DNA of 64,000 bases from Gaiellasilicea sp963794385 (GTDB lineage Bacteria; Actinomycetota; Thermoleophilia; Gaiellales; Gaiellaceae), in assembly GCA_963794385.1 (NCBI GenBank), contig CAWCDT010000005.1, positions 1 to 64,000 on the forward strand, read 5' to 3'. Shown here piece after piece: positions 21,226-29,176 of the stretch (position 1 is its first letter; every line of letters begins with the position of its first letter). Position numbers and translations under genes: made by a program. The notes beneath the pieces are model-generated. The model worked only from the letters and a program-made list of their open reading frames with translations. It made no database searches and had not been told where the DNA came from.

Positions 21226-21797
21226 TGAATCTCCTGCTGCTCGGGCCGCAGGGGTCCGGCAAGGGCACCCAGGCGAAGCGGATCGCGGAGGCGTGGGACA
21301 TCCCGCACGTCTCGACCGGCGACATGTTCCGCGCGCTCGACGACTCGACCGAGCTCGGCCGGCGCGTCAAGGAGGTCATGGCCCGCGGCGAGCTCGTCCC
21401 CGACGAGATCACGATCGCGATGATCGAGGACCGGCTCTCGCAGGACGACGCCGCCGAGGGCTTCATCCTCGACGGCTTCCCGCGCAACCTCGCCCAGGCC
21501 GAGGCTCTCGACGCGATGCTCGCGTCGATCGGCCGCGGGCTCGACGCGATCCTGTTCTTCGACCTCCCCGACGAGGTCGCGCTGGAGCGGATGCAGGGGC
21601 GCGCCCGGTCGGAGGGCCGCGGCGACGACACGCCCGAGGCGATCCGGAAGCGGCTGGACATCTATCACGAGCAGACCGTGCCGGTGGTCGAGCACTATCG
21701 CGCGACCGGGAAGCTCGTGCCGCTGCACGCAGCACGCCCGATCGAGGCCGTCTACGGGGAGATCGCCAGCGCGTTGGATACCGTGGGAGCAAGGTGA
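21225..21797 (+). CDS. adk: Adenylate kinase (short form)
   Basis: A 190-residue enzyme converting ATP plus AMP to two ADP. The P-loop GPQGSGKGTQAKRIAE is at residues 7-22, the AMP-binding DGFPRNLAQAEAL is in the middle, and the LID is short without zinc cysteines (the short type). GTG start, overlapping the secY stop. The secY-adk-map order is standard. Confidence 0.97.
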   Translation: MNLLLLGPQGSGKGTQAKRIAEAWDIPHVSTGDMFRALDDSTELGRRVKEVMARGELVPDEITIAMIEDRLSQDDAAEGFILDGFPRNLAQAEALDAMLASIGRGLDAILFFDLPDEVALERMQGRARSEGRGDDTPEAIRKRLDIYHEQTVPVVEHYRATGKLVPLHAARPIEAVYGEIASALDTVGAR

Positions 21798-21801
21798 CCA
21801 G

Positions 21802-22576
21802 ATGATCATCCGCAAGTCCGTCGCCGAGATCGCGAAGATGGCCGCCGCCGGCCGAATCGTCGCCGAGACGATCGCCCACGTCGGCGAGCAGCTCGAGCCC
21901 GGGGTCACGACAGGCGAGCTCGACCGGATCGCGGAGGAGCACATCCGCTCGCAGGGCGGCGTGCCCACCTCCCAGGGCTACCGCGGCTATCCGGCCGCGA
22001 TCTGCATCTCCCCGAACGACATGGTCGTGCACGGCATCCCCGGGCGTTACGTCGTCGCCGACGGCGATCTGATCACGATCGACGTCGGGGTCACGCTCGA
22101 CGGCTACATCGCCGACAGTGCCTACACCTTCGGCGTCGGAGACGTGAGCGACGAGGCGCAGCGACTGCTCGACACGGGCCGCGAGGCGCTGCTCGCCGGG
22201 ATCGCCCAGGCGGTTCCCGGGAACCGCGTCGGCGACATCTCCGCGGCCGTGCAGTCAGCATGTCGAGGGCGCCGGCTTCTCAGTCGTGCGCAGTCTCGTC
22301 GGGCACGGCGTCGGCCGCAGCTACCACGAGGACCCCCACATCCCGAACTTCGGCCGGCCCGGGCGCGGGCCGCTCCTGGCCGAGGGGATGACGCTTGCGA
22401 TCGAGCCGATGATCACCGCGGGCGGCCCGGACGTCTACGTGCACGAGGACGACTGGTCGATCTCGACCGAGGACGGCTCGCTTGCGGCGCACTTCGAGCA
22501 CACGGTCGCGATCACGCCGTCCGGCCCGCGGATCCTGACCGCGAGCGGCGATCGCGAGCCGTCTTTGCTACCATAG
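21802..22576 (+). CDS. map: Methionine aminopeptidase, type I (frame broken by one base)
   Basis: This enzyme removes the initiator methionine. The first 150 residues (MIIRKSVAEIAKMAAAGRI, then IDVGVTLDGYIADSAYTF with two metal ligands) read in one frame. The rest, with the ligands GHGVGRSYHEDPHIPN, AIEPMI and HFEHTVAI, reads in another. The switch is at about 22256-22258, where TCAGCAT would read TCGCAT or TCACAT with one base fewer. Restoring this gives a complete enzyme of about 257 residues. All metal ligands are intact, so an assembly error is more likely than loss. Confidence 0.9.
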
Positions 22577-22631
22577 GCGACCCGCGCGGCTCAGCGCCGT
22601 GCTTTGCTGCGCGTCCAACTCTGAGAGGTTC

Positions 22632-22853
22632 ATGCCGGTCAAGGAAGAGAAGATCGAGGTCGAAGGCGAGGTCGTCGAGGCGCTCCCGAGCACGATGTTC
22701 CGGGTGCAGCTCGATGGCGGCCACGCTGTCCTCGCCACGATCTCCGGGAAGATGCGCAAGCACTACATCCGCATCGCACCGGGCGACCGCGTCAAGGTCG
22801 AGCTCTCTCCCTACGACCTCACCCGCGGCAGGATCACCTACCGCAACCGCTAG
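22632..22853 (+). CDS. infA: Translation initiation factor IF-1
   Basis: A 73-residue OB-fold factor that blocks the A site during initiation. KEEKIEVEGEVVEALPSTMF and GHAVLATISGKMRKHYIRI are diagnostic. The ATG at 22632 matches the normal N-terminus. A possible -10 element TACCAT lies at about 22568-22573, at the end of map, so a separate promoter is possible. Confidence 0.96.
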   Translation: MPVKEEKIEVEGEVVEALPSTMFRVQLDGGHAVLATISGKMRKHYIRIAPGDRVKVELSPYDLTRGRITYRNR

Positions 22854-22869
22854 AGGAAAGCCACTTTCG

Positions 22870-22983
22870 ATGAAGGTCCGTCCGTCCGTGAAGCCCATGT
22901 GTGAACGCTGCCGCGTGATCAAGCGGCACGGGCGCACCATGGTGATCTGCACGAATCCGCGCCACAAGCAAAGGCAGGGGTAG
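22870..22983 (+). CDS. rpmJ: Ribosomal protein L36, zinc-binding type
   Basis: A 37-residue L36, MKVRPSVKPMCERCRV at the start, with the CXXC, C and H zinc ligands (CERC, then CTNPRH). Length equals the family standard. Confidence 0.96.
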   Translation: MKVRPSVKPMCERCRVIKRHGRTMVICTNPRHKQRQG

Positions 22984-22987
22984 TCAC

Positions 22988-23362
22988 TTGGCACGAATCG
23001 CCGGCGTCAACCTTCCGAACCAGAAGCGTCTGGAGATCGGGTTGACCTACATCTACGGGATCGGGCAGCCGACGGCGCAGAAGATCTGCGTGGCGCTCGA
23101 CCTCGACCCGAACGAGAAGGTGAAGGACCTCACCGACGACGAGGTCAACAAGCTGCGCGGTTACATCGACGGCGAGCTGCAGGTGGAGGGTGACCTCCGC
23201 CGCGAGCGCTCACAGGCGATCAAGCGCCTCTCCGAGATCGGCGCGTACCGGGGCATGCGGCACCGGCGCGGCCTGCCGGTGAACGGGCAGCGGACCAAGA
23301 CGAACGCGCGCACGCGCAAGGGCCCGAAGAAGACCGTCGGCCGCGGGAAGAAGGCGAAGTAA
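22988..23362 (+). CDS. rpsM: Ribosomal protein S13
   Basis: A 124-residue S13 of the 30S head, in contact with P-site tRNA. ARIAGVNLPNQKRLEIGLTY and the C-terminal RGLPVNGQRTKTNARTRKG are diagnostic. TTG start at 22988. Its TAA overlaps the rpsK ATG by one base. Confidence 0.97.
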   Translation: MARIAGVNLPNQKRLEIGLTYIYGIGQPTAQKICVALDLDPNEKVKDLTDDEVNKLRGYIDGELQVEGDLRRERSQAIKRLSEIGAYRGMRHRRGLPVNGQRTKTNARTRKGPKKTVGRGKKAK

Positions 23363-23766
23363 TGGCGCCTCCTCGCAAGGCTGCGGCCAGGGGCCGCACA
23401 CGCCGCCGTGTCCGCAAGAACATCGCCGTCGGCCAGGCGCACATCAAGACGTCGTTCAACAACACGATCGTCGCTCTCACCGACAAGGACGGGAACGTGA
23501 TCGCGTGGGAGTCGGCCGGCTCCGCGGGCTTCAAGGGCTCGCGCAAGTCGACGCCCTTCGCCGCGCAGGTGACCGCCGACTCGTGCGCCCGCAAGGGCAT
23601 GGAGCACGGCCTGCAGAAGGTCGAGGTCTTCGTCAAGGGCCCGGGCTCGGGCCGCGAGACGGCGATCCGCTCCCTGCAGGCGGCCGGCCTCGAGATCCTC
23701 GGCGTCCGCGACGTGACCCCGCAGGCCCACAACGGCGTGCGCCCGCGCAAGCGGAGGAGGGTCTGA
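23362..23766 (+). CDS. rpsK: Ribosomal protein S11
   Basis: A 134-residue S11 of the 30S platform. GQAHIKTSFNNTIVALTD, VKGPGSGRETAIRSLQAAG and the C-terminal DVTPQAHNGVRPRKRRRV are diagnostic. It overlaps rpsD (TGATG). Confidence 0.98.
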   Translation: MAPPRKAAARGRTRRRVRKNIAVGQAHIKTSFNNTIVALTDKDGNVIAWESAGSAGFKGSRKSTPFAAQVTADSCARKGMEHGLQKVEVFVKGPGSGRETAIRSLQAAGLEILGVRDVTPQAHNGVRPRKRRRV

Positions 23767-24386
23767 TGGCGCGAGACCTCGGACCCAAGTGCCGCATCTG
23801 CCGCCGCGAGGGCATGAAGCTGTTCCTCAAGGGTGAGCGCTGCCTGACGGAGAAGTGCGCGATCGAGCGCCGCTCGTACCCGCCGGGAGAGCACGGCCGC
23901 GGCCGGATCAAGCAGAGCGAGTACCTGCTCCAGCTGCGCGAAAAGCAGAAGGCCCGCCGGTACTACGGCCTGCTCGAGAAGCAGTTCCGCAACTACTACG
24001 AGAAGGCGACGCGCGGCACGGGCGCTCCGGGCGAGAACCTGCTCCGGATGCTCGAGACGCGTCTCGACAACGTCGTCTACCGGCTCGGGTTCGCGGGCTC
24101 GCGCGCGCAGGCGCGCCAGCTCGTCCGCCACGGCCACTTCCTTGTCAACGGGCGCCGGGTCAACATCCCGAGCTACGGTGTGCGCCCGGACGACGTCGTC
24201 ACGATGAAGGCCGGCAGCCCCGCGGAGCAGACGATCCGCGACGCGACCGACCTGACCGCATCCGTGGCTCCCTGGCTCCAGGCCGACCACGAGGGCCTGA
24301 CGGGCAAGGTTCTGAAGTGGCCCGAGCGCGCCGAGATCGACGCGCCCGTGCAGGAGTCATTGATCGTAGAGCTCTACTCCAAGTAA
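23766..24386 (+). CDS. rpsD: Ribosomal protein S4, zinc-binding type
   Basis: A 206-residue S4, a primary 16S rRNA binder. The N-terminal cysteines CRIC and CLTEKC mark the zinc-binding form. The S4 RNA-binding domain lies around ETRLDNVVYRLGFAGSRAQA and VRHGHFLVNGRRVNIPS. ATG at 23766 overlaps the rpsK stop. S4, S14, L36 and possibly L24 are all cysteine-rich here. Confidence 0.97.
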   Translation: MARDLGPKCRICRREGMKLFLKGERCLTEKCAIERRSYPPGEHGRGRIKQSEYLLQLREKQKARRYYGLLEKQFRNYYEKATRGTGAPGENLLRMLETRLDNVVYRLGFAGSRAQARQLVRHGHFLVNGRRVNIPSYGVRPDDVVTMKAGSPAEQTIRDATDLTASVAPWLQADHEGLTGKVLKWPERAEIDAPVQESLIVELYSK

Positions 24387-24408
24387 GTCTCGGAAGGAAA
24401 GGATCGTT

Positions 24409-25377
24409 TTGGCTACACGCACCAGCCTGATGGACTTCCAGATCCCGCGGATCGTCCACGAAGAGATCAACGAGAACCGCGGCATCTTCGTCATTGAGCC
24501 GCTCGACCGCGGCTTCGGCTACACGTTCGGCAACTCGCTGCGCCGCGTGCTGCTCTCCTCGCTCGAGGGAGCCGCCGTCACCGCCGTCAAGATCGAGGGC
24601 GTCGCACACGAGTTCACCACGCTTCCGGGCGTGCGCGAGGACGTGACCGACATCATCCTCAACCTGAAGAACCTGATCTGCAACCTCCACGGCGAGTCGC
24701 CCGAGGTCGAGGTGCACATCGCGAAGAAGGGTGCCGGCCCGGTCACCGCGGCCGACATCCAGGCTCCCGCCGACCTCGACATCCTGAACCCGGAGCTCGA
24801 GCTCGCGCAGCTGGCCGAGAAGGGCAAGCTCGAGATGACGCTGACGATCGGCCGCGGCCGCGGCTACGTGCCGGCGGAGCTGAACCGCGGGCCCGAGCAG
24901 CCGATCGGCGTGATCCCGATCGACTCGATCTTCTCGCCGGTCCGGCGCGTCTCCTACGACGTCGAGGCCGCACGTGTCGGCCAACGCACCGACTACGACA
25001 AGCTCCGGCTCGACGTGACCACGGACAGCTCGATCGAGCCGCGCGAGGCGATCGGGCAGGCCGCGCATATCCTCATCCGGCAGCTCGCGATCTTCACGGA
25101 TCTCGACAGCATCGACGATCTCCGTCCTGCCGAGGAGATCACCGCCGAGTCGCCGGGCAGCGGTGCGGGCCCGATGGAGAACTTCCCGATCGAGGAGCTC
25201 GAGCTCGGCGTCCGCTCGTACAACTGCCTCAAGCGCGTCGGCATCGAGACGATCGGCGACCTGGTCTCCAAGTCGGAGAACGAGCTCGCCGCGATCCCGA
25301 ACTTCGGCAAGAAGTCGATAGAGGAAGTCAAGGAGACGCTCGCCACGCAGGGTCTTTCCCTGCGAGGAGACGAGTAA
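24409..25377 (+). CDS. rpoA: RNA polymerase alpha subunit
   Basis: A 322-residue alpha subunit. The N-terminal assembly domain has LDRGFGYTFGNSLRRVLLSS, and the C-terminal DNA-binding domain has ELGVRSYNCLKRVGIETIGD. It starts with TTG at 24409 after GGAAGGAAAGGA. Its stop is 1 nt before the outer stem of element copy 3, so it is the upstream partner in that coupling arrangement. Confidence 0.97.
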   Translation: MATRTSLMDFQIPRIVHEEINENRGIFVIEPLDRGFGYTFGNSLRRVLLSSLEGAAVTAVKIEGVAHEFTTLPGVREDVTDIILNLKNLICNLHGESPEVEVHIAKKGAGPVTAADIQAPADLDILNPELELAQLAEKGKLEMTLTIGRGRGYVPAELNRGPEQPIGVIPIDSIFSPVRRVSYDVEAARVGQRTDYDKLRLDVTTDSSIEPREAIGQAAHILIRQLAIFTDLDSIDDLRPAEEITAESPGSGAGPMENFPIEELELGVRSYNCLKRVGIETIGDLVSKSENELAAIPNFGKKSIEEVKETLATQGLSLRGDE

Positions 25378-25378
25378 T

Positions 25379-25542
25379 AGTGGCTCTCCCGGCAACAATC
25401 AGTGCGCCTCTGCCGCGTGATCTGCGGCGCGCTGCGGCGTCCTCAGTCGCGCCCGGGCTAACCAGCCCGAGCGCTCCCTGCGTCCTTGCATCGCTTGCAG
25501 CTAACGCGGCAGAGACGCGAGATCGTCACCGGGAGAGCCACT
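25379..25542 (+). ncRNA. Structured intergenic RNA element, copy 3 (before rplQ)
   Basis: P1 is a perfect 14-bp pair, AGTGGCTCTCCCGG (25379-25392) with CCGGGAGAGCCACT (25529-25542). P2 is at 25404-25418 with 25504-25518, with one C-A mismatch; its inner bases differ from copies 1 and 2 but still pair. The core hairpin CGGGCT-AACC-AGCCCG is at 25454-25469. GGGAGAG in P1 is the rplQ ribosome-binding site, 6 nt before the ATG. The 5' strand begins 1 nt after the rpoA TAA. Confidence 0.75.
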
Positions 25543-25543
25543 G

Positions 25544-25921
25544 ATGAAGCACGCCCGCGCAGGTAAGAAGCTGGGTCGCGACGCCGCGCATCGGCGCGCG
25601 CTCTACTCGAACCTCGCGGGCGCGCTCTTCATCCACGGCCGGATCGAGACGACCGAGGCGAAGGCCAAGGCCGTCAAGCCGTTCGCGGAGAAGATGATCA
25701 CGCTCGGCAAGCGCGGCGACCTGCACGCGCGGCGGCAGGCGCTCTCGGAGCTGCGCTCGCAGAACGTCGTCCACGAGCTCTTCGCCGAGGTCGCGCCGCG
25801 CTTCGCGGAGCGGCCCGGCGGCTACACGCGGATCATCAAGCTCGGCCCGCGCCAGGGCGACGCAGCCGAGATGGTGTACCTCGAGCTCGTGGATTACGAG
25901 CCCGAGGCCGCGCTGGCCTAA
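25544..25921 (+). CDS. rplQ: Ribosomal protein L17
   Basis: A 125-residue L17 near the tunnel exit, the last gene of the ribosomal cluster. MKHARAGKKLGRDAAHRRAL and RIETTEAKAKAVKPFAEKMI are diagnostic. Its ATG follows element copy 3. Downstream are two palindromes that may end the transcript. Confidence 0.97.
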   Translation: MKHARAGKKLGRDAAHRRALYSNLAGALFIHGRIETTEAKAKAVKPFAEKMITLGKRGDLHARRQALSELRSQNVVHELFAEVAPRFAERPGGYTRIIKLGPRQGDAAEMVYLELVDYEPEAALA

Positions 25922-25923
25922 GG

Positions 25924-26006
25924 CCAAGTAACAGACTGTTACTTGGCTGCGGCCGGCACCTCCTGGCGTCGCAGCCGATCCAGCCTAGTAACAGACTGTT
26001 ACTAAG
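25924..26006. repeat. Twin palindromes between convergent rplQ and LLM gene
   Basis: The 17-nt palindrome AGTAACAGACTGTTACT occurs twice, at 25928-25943 and 25988-26003 approximately. It is extended to 11 bp arms in the first copy (CCAAGTAACAG/CTGTTACTTGG) and 9 bp in the second. Between them GGCTGCG and CGCAGCC can also pair. The stop codon of the minus-strand gene (TAG) lies in the second palindrome. It could act as a bidirectional terminator, although T-runs are absent. Confidence 0.75.
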
Positions 26007-26875
26007 CGACCGCGGGCGCGAGCTCGCGGCCGATCAGCTCGACCATGTCGAGGTCCTGGTGGTCGAGGTGCTGCAGCATCACGCGCTCGACTCCCGCGCG
26101 CTCGTAGTCGCGTAGGCGCTGCGCGGCCTCTTCGAGGGTGCCGAGGATCGCGGCCGCGCCGCGCTGCTCCTTGTAGGTGTCCGGGTCGACCGTCTGGCCG
26201 GCGCGCTCGAGCCGGCGGCGGATCCGCTCGCGCCCCTCGGCCTCGTCGCGCCCGATCGCGCAGCCGGTCATCAGCGAGAGCGGGATCGGCTCGCGGCCCT
26301 CGCGCTCGCAGGCGCGGCTCAGCTTCTCGCGCCGCTCCGCGCACTGCTCGGGCGTCGCCATGATCGTGTTGTACTCGTCGGCCCAGCGGGCGGCGGGGCC
26401 GACGGTCCCCGAGAGGCCGCTGCCGCCGACGATCAGGTGCGGCCGCGGCCGGCCGTCCCAGTAGCCGCGAACCGCCTCGATCTGCTCGGTGAAGATCCGC
26501 GAGGCGCTCCTTCATCGGCGGGAACGGAAAGCCGAACGCATCGTGCTCGGCCTCCATCCAGCCGGTGCCCATCCCGAGGGAGATCCGACCGCCCGAGATC
26601 TCGTAGGCCGTGATCGAAGCGTTGGCGAGCACCGCGGGCGGCCGGAAGGTCACCGGCGAGACGAGCGTGCCGAGCTCGAGGCGCGTCGTGCGGACGGCGA
26701 GCGCCGGCAGCACCGTCCAGGCGTCGAGCGCCGCCCGGTCGGGATCGGTCAGCGAGAGGTAGTGGTCGGAGCGGAAGAGAGCCGGCACGCCGTGCTCCTC
26801 GCACGCCTCGGCGAGCGCGAGCCAGTCCGCCCACGAGACGCCTTCCTGCCCTTCGATCATCAGCGCCACGCGCAT
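26002..26875 (-). CDS. LLM-class (F420-type) oxidoreductase, frame broken
   Basis: A luciferase-like monooxygenase fold protein. The N-terminal part (MRVALMIEGQEGVSWADWL, RSDHYLSL, ISLGMGTGWMEAEHDAFG) and the C-terminal part (MATPEQCAERREKLSRACER to the end) are in different frames, switching at about 26500-26515. Such proteins reduce or oxidise substrates with F420 or FMN, and the substrate cannot be predicted. With the frame repaired it would be about 290 residues. It converges on rplQ. Confidence 0.75.
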
Positions 26876-26894
26876 CCGGGCATCCTATGGCTCG

Positions 26895-27029
26895 ATGAAC
26901 GTGCACGGACTCGTCTTCGCGGGGGTCGGGAGCGCCGACAGCGGCGGCGTTGCCCGCTTCCTCGCCGACGTCCTAGCGCCGGACGGACGCAGGTTCGAGC
27001 TCCTGGACCGGAGGAGGGCGCCCGAATGA
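26895..27029 (+). CDS. Small ORF coupled to the NfeD-like gene
   Basis: A 44-residue frame, MNVHGLVFAGVGSADSGG at the start, with the stop overlapping the next ATG (ATGA). It faintly resembles the first strand and helix of glyoxalase/VOC proteins (VHGLVFAG then FLADVL then RRFELLD), so it may be a truncated relic. No strong ribosome-binding site is visible. Function is not known. Confidence 0.35.
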   Translation: MNVHGLVFAGVGSADSGGVARFLADVLAPDGRRFELLDRRRAPE

Positions 27030-27347
27030 TCTTCCTGACTTCCCTCGTGCTGGCGATCTTCGTCGTGTCGCCGCCCTGGAGCTGGGTCGTGCTCGCCGCC
27101 GGCGTCCTCCTCGAGGTGGGGGAGAGCTATCTGTTCATGCGCTGGTCGCGGCGGCAAAGGCGCTGCGGTCGGAACGGAGGTGCTGGTCGGGCGGCGGGCG
27201 ATCGTCTCGGTGGCCTGCAGGCCGGAAGGTCAGGTGCGGATCGCCGGTGAGATCTGGCGGGCGCATTGCGACGCCGGCGCGGACGTCGGCGACTCCGTCG
27301 TCGTCCGCGAGGTCGACGGCCTGGTGCTTGTCGTCGAGCCGGTCTGA
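27026..27347 (+). CDS. NfeD-like small membrane protein (frame broken)
   Basis: The first 45 residues (MIFLTSLVLAIFVVSPPW, then VLLEVGESYLFMRW) form a membrane anchor. In another frame the sequence continues GTEVLVGRRAIVSVACRPEG to VVREVDGLVLVVEPV, the OB-fold tail of NfeD family proteins. The switch is at about 27150-27156, where one base too many in CGGCGG would explain it. NfeD proteins partner stomatin-type proteases, but none is encoded nearby. Confidence 0.65.
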
Positions 27348-27401
27348 CTGCCTCGCGCGCGGAGAGAAGCGCACTCGTCAGGTCGTCCCTAGACTCGCCC
27401 G

Positions 27402-28115
27402 ATGCCATTGCTCAAGCTGACGCTCGAGTACGACGGCACGGGCTTCCGCGGCTGGGCGCGACAGCCGGGCGAGCGGACGGTCGAGGGGACGCTGCGCGAG
27501 GCGCTCGACACGGTGCTCCCCGGCTGGGCTGGGCTCGTGGTCGCGGGACGTACCGACACCGGCGTGCACGCGACCGGGCAGGTCGCGAGCCTCGAGGCGG
27601 CCGGCGGGCCGCCGTTGGAGCGGGTGTCGGAGGCGCTGAACGCGGTCCTGCCCGCCGACGTCGCGGTCGTCTCGGCGGAGTCGGCCCAAGAGGGCTTCCA
27701 CGCCCGTTTCTCGGCCCGCTCACGCGCCTACCGCTACCGGATTCTTCGGCGACGGGCTCGCTCCCCGTTCGCCGAGCGGCGCGCGCTCTGGTGGCCGCGC
27801 CCGCTCGACCTCGATGCGCTCGGGGCCGCCGCGGCGCTCCTACCCGGCGAGCACGATTTCACCGCGTTCACGCCGACCGAGACGCAGCACGACGTCCTCC
27901 TGCGCAACGTGCTCGCTGCTGGTTGGGAGGACCACGGTGACGAGCTCCACTTCACGATCGCCGCCGACAGCTTCCTCCGGCACATGGTGCGTACGCTCGT
28001 CGGGACGATGCTCGAGGGACGCGAGCTCGGACCGCTGCTCGACGGGCGGCCCCGGAGCGAGGCCGGTGCAACCGCGCCGCCGTGGGGCCTCTACCTCGAG
28101 CGCGTCGACTACTAG
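27402..28115 (+). CDS. truA: tRNA pseudouridine synthase A
   Basis: A 237-residue enzyme that makes pseudouridine at tRNA positions 38-40. The catalytic aspartate is in GRTDTGVHATGQVA near residue 50. KLTLEYDGTGFRGWARQPGE at the start and FLRHMVRTLVGTMLEGRELG near the end are diagnostic. truA commonly follows rplQ. Here a 1.5-kb stretch separates them. Confidence 0.96.
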   Translation: MPLLKLTLEYDGTGFRGWARQPGERTVEGTLREALDTVLPGWAGLVVAGRTDTGVHATGQVASLEAAGGPPLERVSEALNAVLPADVAVVSAESAQEGFHARFSARSRAYRYRILRRRARSPFAERRALWWPRPLDLDALGAAAALLPGEHDFTAFTPTETQHDVLLRNVLAAGWEDHGDELHFTIAADSFLRHMVRTLVGTMLEGRELGPLLDGRPRSEAGATAPPWGLYLERVDY

Positions 28116-28116
28116 G

Positions 28117-28368
28117 TCAATGCGCAGCCGCGGGTTCGCGGCCGCGCAGACGCTCGAGGATCCCCCACGCCGAGACGATCGCCCAGACGAACTCGAGGAT
28201 GAAGAAGCCCCACTGCTCCTCCCGCCACGCGTCGACCGTGAGGACGACCGAGCCGACGAAGTTCGGCCAGAGATAGGCGTAGGAGCGGTTGTCGAGCACG
28301 CGGAACTGGGCGAGCATGAACGCCGCGAGGATCAAGAGCGCGCCGAGGATCTGGATCAGCTGGTGCAC
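28117..28368 (-). CDS. Small membrane protein (CBU_0592-like)
   Basis: An 83-residue protein with two or three hydrophobic helices (LIQILGALLILAAFMLAQF, then YLWPNFVGSVVLTVDAW and GFFILEFVWAIVSAW). It resembles small CBU_0592-type membrane proteins, whose function is unknown. It is divergent from element copy 4 and ends 1 nt after truA on the other strand. Confidence 0.65.
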   Translation of the reverse strand: MHQLIQILGALLILAAFMLAQFRVLDNRSYAYLWPNFVGSVVLTVDAWREEQWGFFILEFVWAIVSAWGILERLRGREPAAAH

Positions 28369-28378
28369 GCGCGGAAGC

Positions 28379-28384
28379 TAGCAT
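28379..28384 (+). promoter_or_regulatory. Possible -10 element before element copy 4
   Basis: TAGCAT at 28379-28384 would set the transcript start at about 28391, one base before the outer stem of element copy 4. No clear -35 hexamer is seen. If correct, the element forms the whole 5' leader of the HAD-ligA transcript. Confidence 0.35.
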
Positions 28385-28391
28385 CGAGAAG

Positions 28392-28536
28392 GCCTCCAAA
28401 GGCAATGCTCCTCCGGCGCAGCGGCGCGCTGCGGCGTCCTCAGTCGCGTCCATACCTTCAGGTATGAACGCTCCCTGCGTCCTTGCATCGCTTGCTGTGC
28501 GACCAGCAGGAGCGCGGCAACATCACCTTTGGAGGC
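28392..28536 (+). ncRNA. Structured RNA element, copy 4 (5' leader of HAD phosphatase gene)
   Basis: P1 pairs GCCTCCAAAGG (28392-28402) with CCTTTGGAGGC (28526-28536), a sequence unrelated to the other copies. P2 pairs GCTCCT (28407-28412) with AGGAGC (28508-28513), and GCGCAGC pairs with GCTGTGC. The core GCGGCGTCCTCAGTCGCGTC and GCTCCCTGCGTCCTTGCA match copies 2 and 3. The hairpin CATACC-TTCA-GGTATG is at 28451-28466. GGAGG in P1 is the ribosome-binding site of the next gene, 5 nt before its ATG. Confidence 0.75.
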
Positions 28537-28540
28537 ATTG

Positions 28541-29176
28541 ATGCGCTTCCCGGTCGTCCTCTTCGACTTCGACGGCACCGTGATCGATTCCGGCGCGATC
28601 ATCATCGCGTCGATGCGGCACGCGACGAAGACCGTGCTCGGGCGCGAGATCCCGGACGAGGAGCTCGGCAGGGCCGTCGGCGGCTCCGGCCTCGTCGAGC
28701 AGATGCGGCTGATCGACCCGACGCGCGTCGACGAGCTCGTGGCCTGCTACCGGGAGCACAACGAGCCCCTCCACTCCGAGCTGGCCGAGTGTGCGGGCAT
28801 GAGCGACGTGCTGACGACGCTGAAGGGAGAGGGGCGACGCCTCGGCGTCGTGACCGCGAAGCGTCAGGAGACGGTGCGGCTCGCCTTCTCGTACCTCCCG
28901 CTCGAGCGGTTCTTCGACGTCGTCGTCGGCTCGGACGACACGACGCGGCACAAGCCGGATCCCGCCCCGCTCGAGCACGCGCTCGACCTGCTCGGCGCGC
29001 AACGCGACGACGCGGTCTACGTGGGCGACTCGCCGTTCGACATCCGCGCCGCCAAGGCGGCCGGCGTGCACTCGGTCGCCGTCACCTGGGGTGGCATCCA
29101 CCCGCGGGAGCGGCTCGAGGCCGAAGAGCCGGATACGGTCGTCGACACCGCGGAGGAGCTCCTTGCCGTCCTCTGA
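28541..29176 (+). CDS. HAD-family phosphatase (phosphoglycolate phosphatase-like)
   Basis: A 211-residue HAD hydrolase. Motif I FDFDGTVIDSG holds the catalytic aspartates, motif II is in LGVVTAKRQE, and motif IV is VYVGDSPFDIRAAKAAG. The cap region fits the Gph/PpaX type. The substrate is not certain; small phosphate monoesters such as phosphoglycolate or pyrophosphate are likely. ATG 28541 is chosen for its GGAGG spacing. It overlaps ligA by 14 nt. Confidence 0.85.
   Translation: MRFPVVLFDFDGTVIDSGAIIIASMRHATKTVLGREIPDEELGRAVGGSGLVEQMRLIDPTRVDELVACYREHNEPLHSELAECAGMSDVLTTLKGEGRRLGVVTAKRQETVRLAFSYLPLERFFDVVVGSDDTTRHKPDPAPLEHALDLLGAQRDDAVYVGDSPFDIRAAKAAGVHSVAVTWGGIHPRERLEAEEPDTVVDTAEELLAVL

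Noticed and set aside
11158..28536. The four structured elements as ordinary miniature transposons
   Set aside because: Transposon ends should have constant sequence, but here the ends differ between copies while pairing is kept, and each end carries the ribosome-binding site of the next gene. A mobile origin in the past is not excluded.
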